Positions 63,526-64,000 of a stretch of DNA of 64,000 nt are shown piece after piece. The position numbers and the translations under genes are program-made. Each line of letters begins with the position of its first letter. The first letter of the stretch is position 1. The stretch is from Chitinophagaceae bacterium (GTDB taxonomy: Bacteria; Bacteroidota; Bacteroidia; Chitinophagales; Chitinophagaceae): contig JAFKGQ010000007.1 of the NCBI GenBank assembly GCA_017307755.1, forward strand, positions 434,001 to 498,000, read 5' to 3'. The notes under the pieces were generated by a model. It saw only the letters and a program-made list of their open reading frames with translations, made no database searches and was not told the origin of the DNA.

Positions 63526-64000
63526 TCATTCCGCTCTTAACGTGCTTACAGGGTTGCTATGGGCCGCCCGGATAGCTTGTAAACTAATGGTTAGCATGGT
63601 GATGAAAAGCGAGATCAGCCAGGCCAGGATAAATATCCACCAGCTGAGCGCTACCCGATAAGCAAAGCTTTGTAACCATGAATGCATGGCGATCCAGGCC
63701 AGGGGGAAAGCTACAATGGCCGAAAGGGTCACCAGCTTGAGGAAATCTTTTGATAACATGCTGATAATATTGCCCGCGCTGGCCCCCAGCACCTTCCGGA
63801 TGCTGATCTCTCGTATACGCTGCTGTGTGGCATAAGCGGCAAGTCCCAACAGCCCGATACAGGCAATAAAAATGGTCAGGACCGAGAATACGGAAAACAC
63901 ACGTTGCATCGTTTGCTCCGCTTTATATTGAGCGGCCAGGTTCTGGTCCAGGAAAGTATAATGAAAAGGTTTTTCCGGTACGAATTTGTGCCAGGTGCGT
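63526..64000 (-). CDS. FtsX/MacB-type ABC transporter permease (5' part outside window)
   Basis: The frame stays open to the right edge of the window, so only the last 158 or so residues are seen. The visible part starts in the second periplasmic domain (FVPEKPFHYTFLDQNLAAQY) and continues through the final FtsX helices (ATQQRIREISIRKVLGASAGN) to the family C-terminus NPVSTLRAE. It is the fourth member of this permease family in the window. An internal ATG at 63909 is not the start. Confidence 0.9.
   Translation of the reverse strand, partial: RTWHKFVPEKPFHYTFLDQNLAAQYKAEQTMQRVFSVFSVLTIFIACIGLLGLAAYATQQRIREISIRKVLGASAGNIISMLSKDFLKLVTLSAIVAFPLAWIAMHSWLQSFAYRVALSWWIFILAWLISLFITMLTISLQAIRAAHSNPVSTLRAE

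Overview
This window is chromosomal DNA from a member of the Bacteroidota, most likely the family Chitinophagaceae. The phylum is supported by two SusC/SusD pairs, type IX secretion C-terminal signals, a PorP/SprF protein, LytS/LytTR two-component proteins with Y_Y_Y sensors, and several MacB/FtsX-type permeases without a partner ATPase. The family call is inference from gene content. Coding density is high, no gap between genes exceeds about 210 bases, and I saw no rRNA, tRNA, CRISPR array, insertion sequence or phage gene.

Layout. 1-3470: a sensor kinase cut by the window edge and its overlapping LytTR response regulator. 3530-5377: an alpha/beta hydrolase converging on a metallophosphoesterase. 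5450-10838: a putative defence or cell-death module. Two paralogous NB-ARC/TPR STAND ATPases lie head to head with a 144-residue helical protein between them. 10824-15469: leuC-leuD-cimA-leuB on the minus strand. The synthase carries the pyruvate-pocket residues of Leptospira citramalate synthase, so the operon probably makes the isoleucine precursor 2-ketobutyrate from pyruvate. 15596-18465: a DeoR regulator divergent from murQ and a FucP-type transporter (MurNAc or amino-sugar salvage). 18470-20893: an FtsX permease. 21105-25829: a giant PKD-repeat type IX cargo protein.

25835-39833 is a starch or maltodextrin utilisation locus. It holds a T9SS-secreted multidomain GH13, a membrane-tethered HTH regulator, GH31, SusC, SusD, SusE and a lipoprotein GH13. 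The secreted and surface amylases would cut polymer, SusCDE would bind and import oligosaccharides, and the GH31 would release glucose. 39834-44643 holds two tandem, closely related FtsX permeases. 44754-52893 is a second SusC/SusD pair with a VCBS/ASPIC lipoprotein and no hydrolase. It has a strong hairpin between susD and the VCBS gene. 53000-54128: a PEGA lipoprotein and a TMEM175-type channel. 54303-60504: a second giant PKD protein with its PorP/SprF partner. 60470-63430: an exported formylglycine-generating-enzyme homologue with both catalytic cysteines, an exported protein made of a duplicated unknown domain, and a RibD-C reductase. 63526-64000: another FtsX permease, cut by the window edge.

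The most interesting object is the STAND module. The small protein ends in two ungapped copies of a 20-residue motif (KNIV..DI......(I/L)GD). Each neighbouring STAND protein begins with one copy of the same motif. This is the arrangement of the fungal HET-s/NWD2 prion-signalling pair and of bacterial amyloid-signalling (BASS) NLR/Bell pairs. The motif match is visible in the sequence; the amyloid-signalling role is inference.
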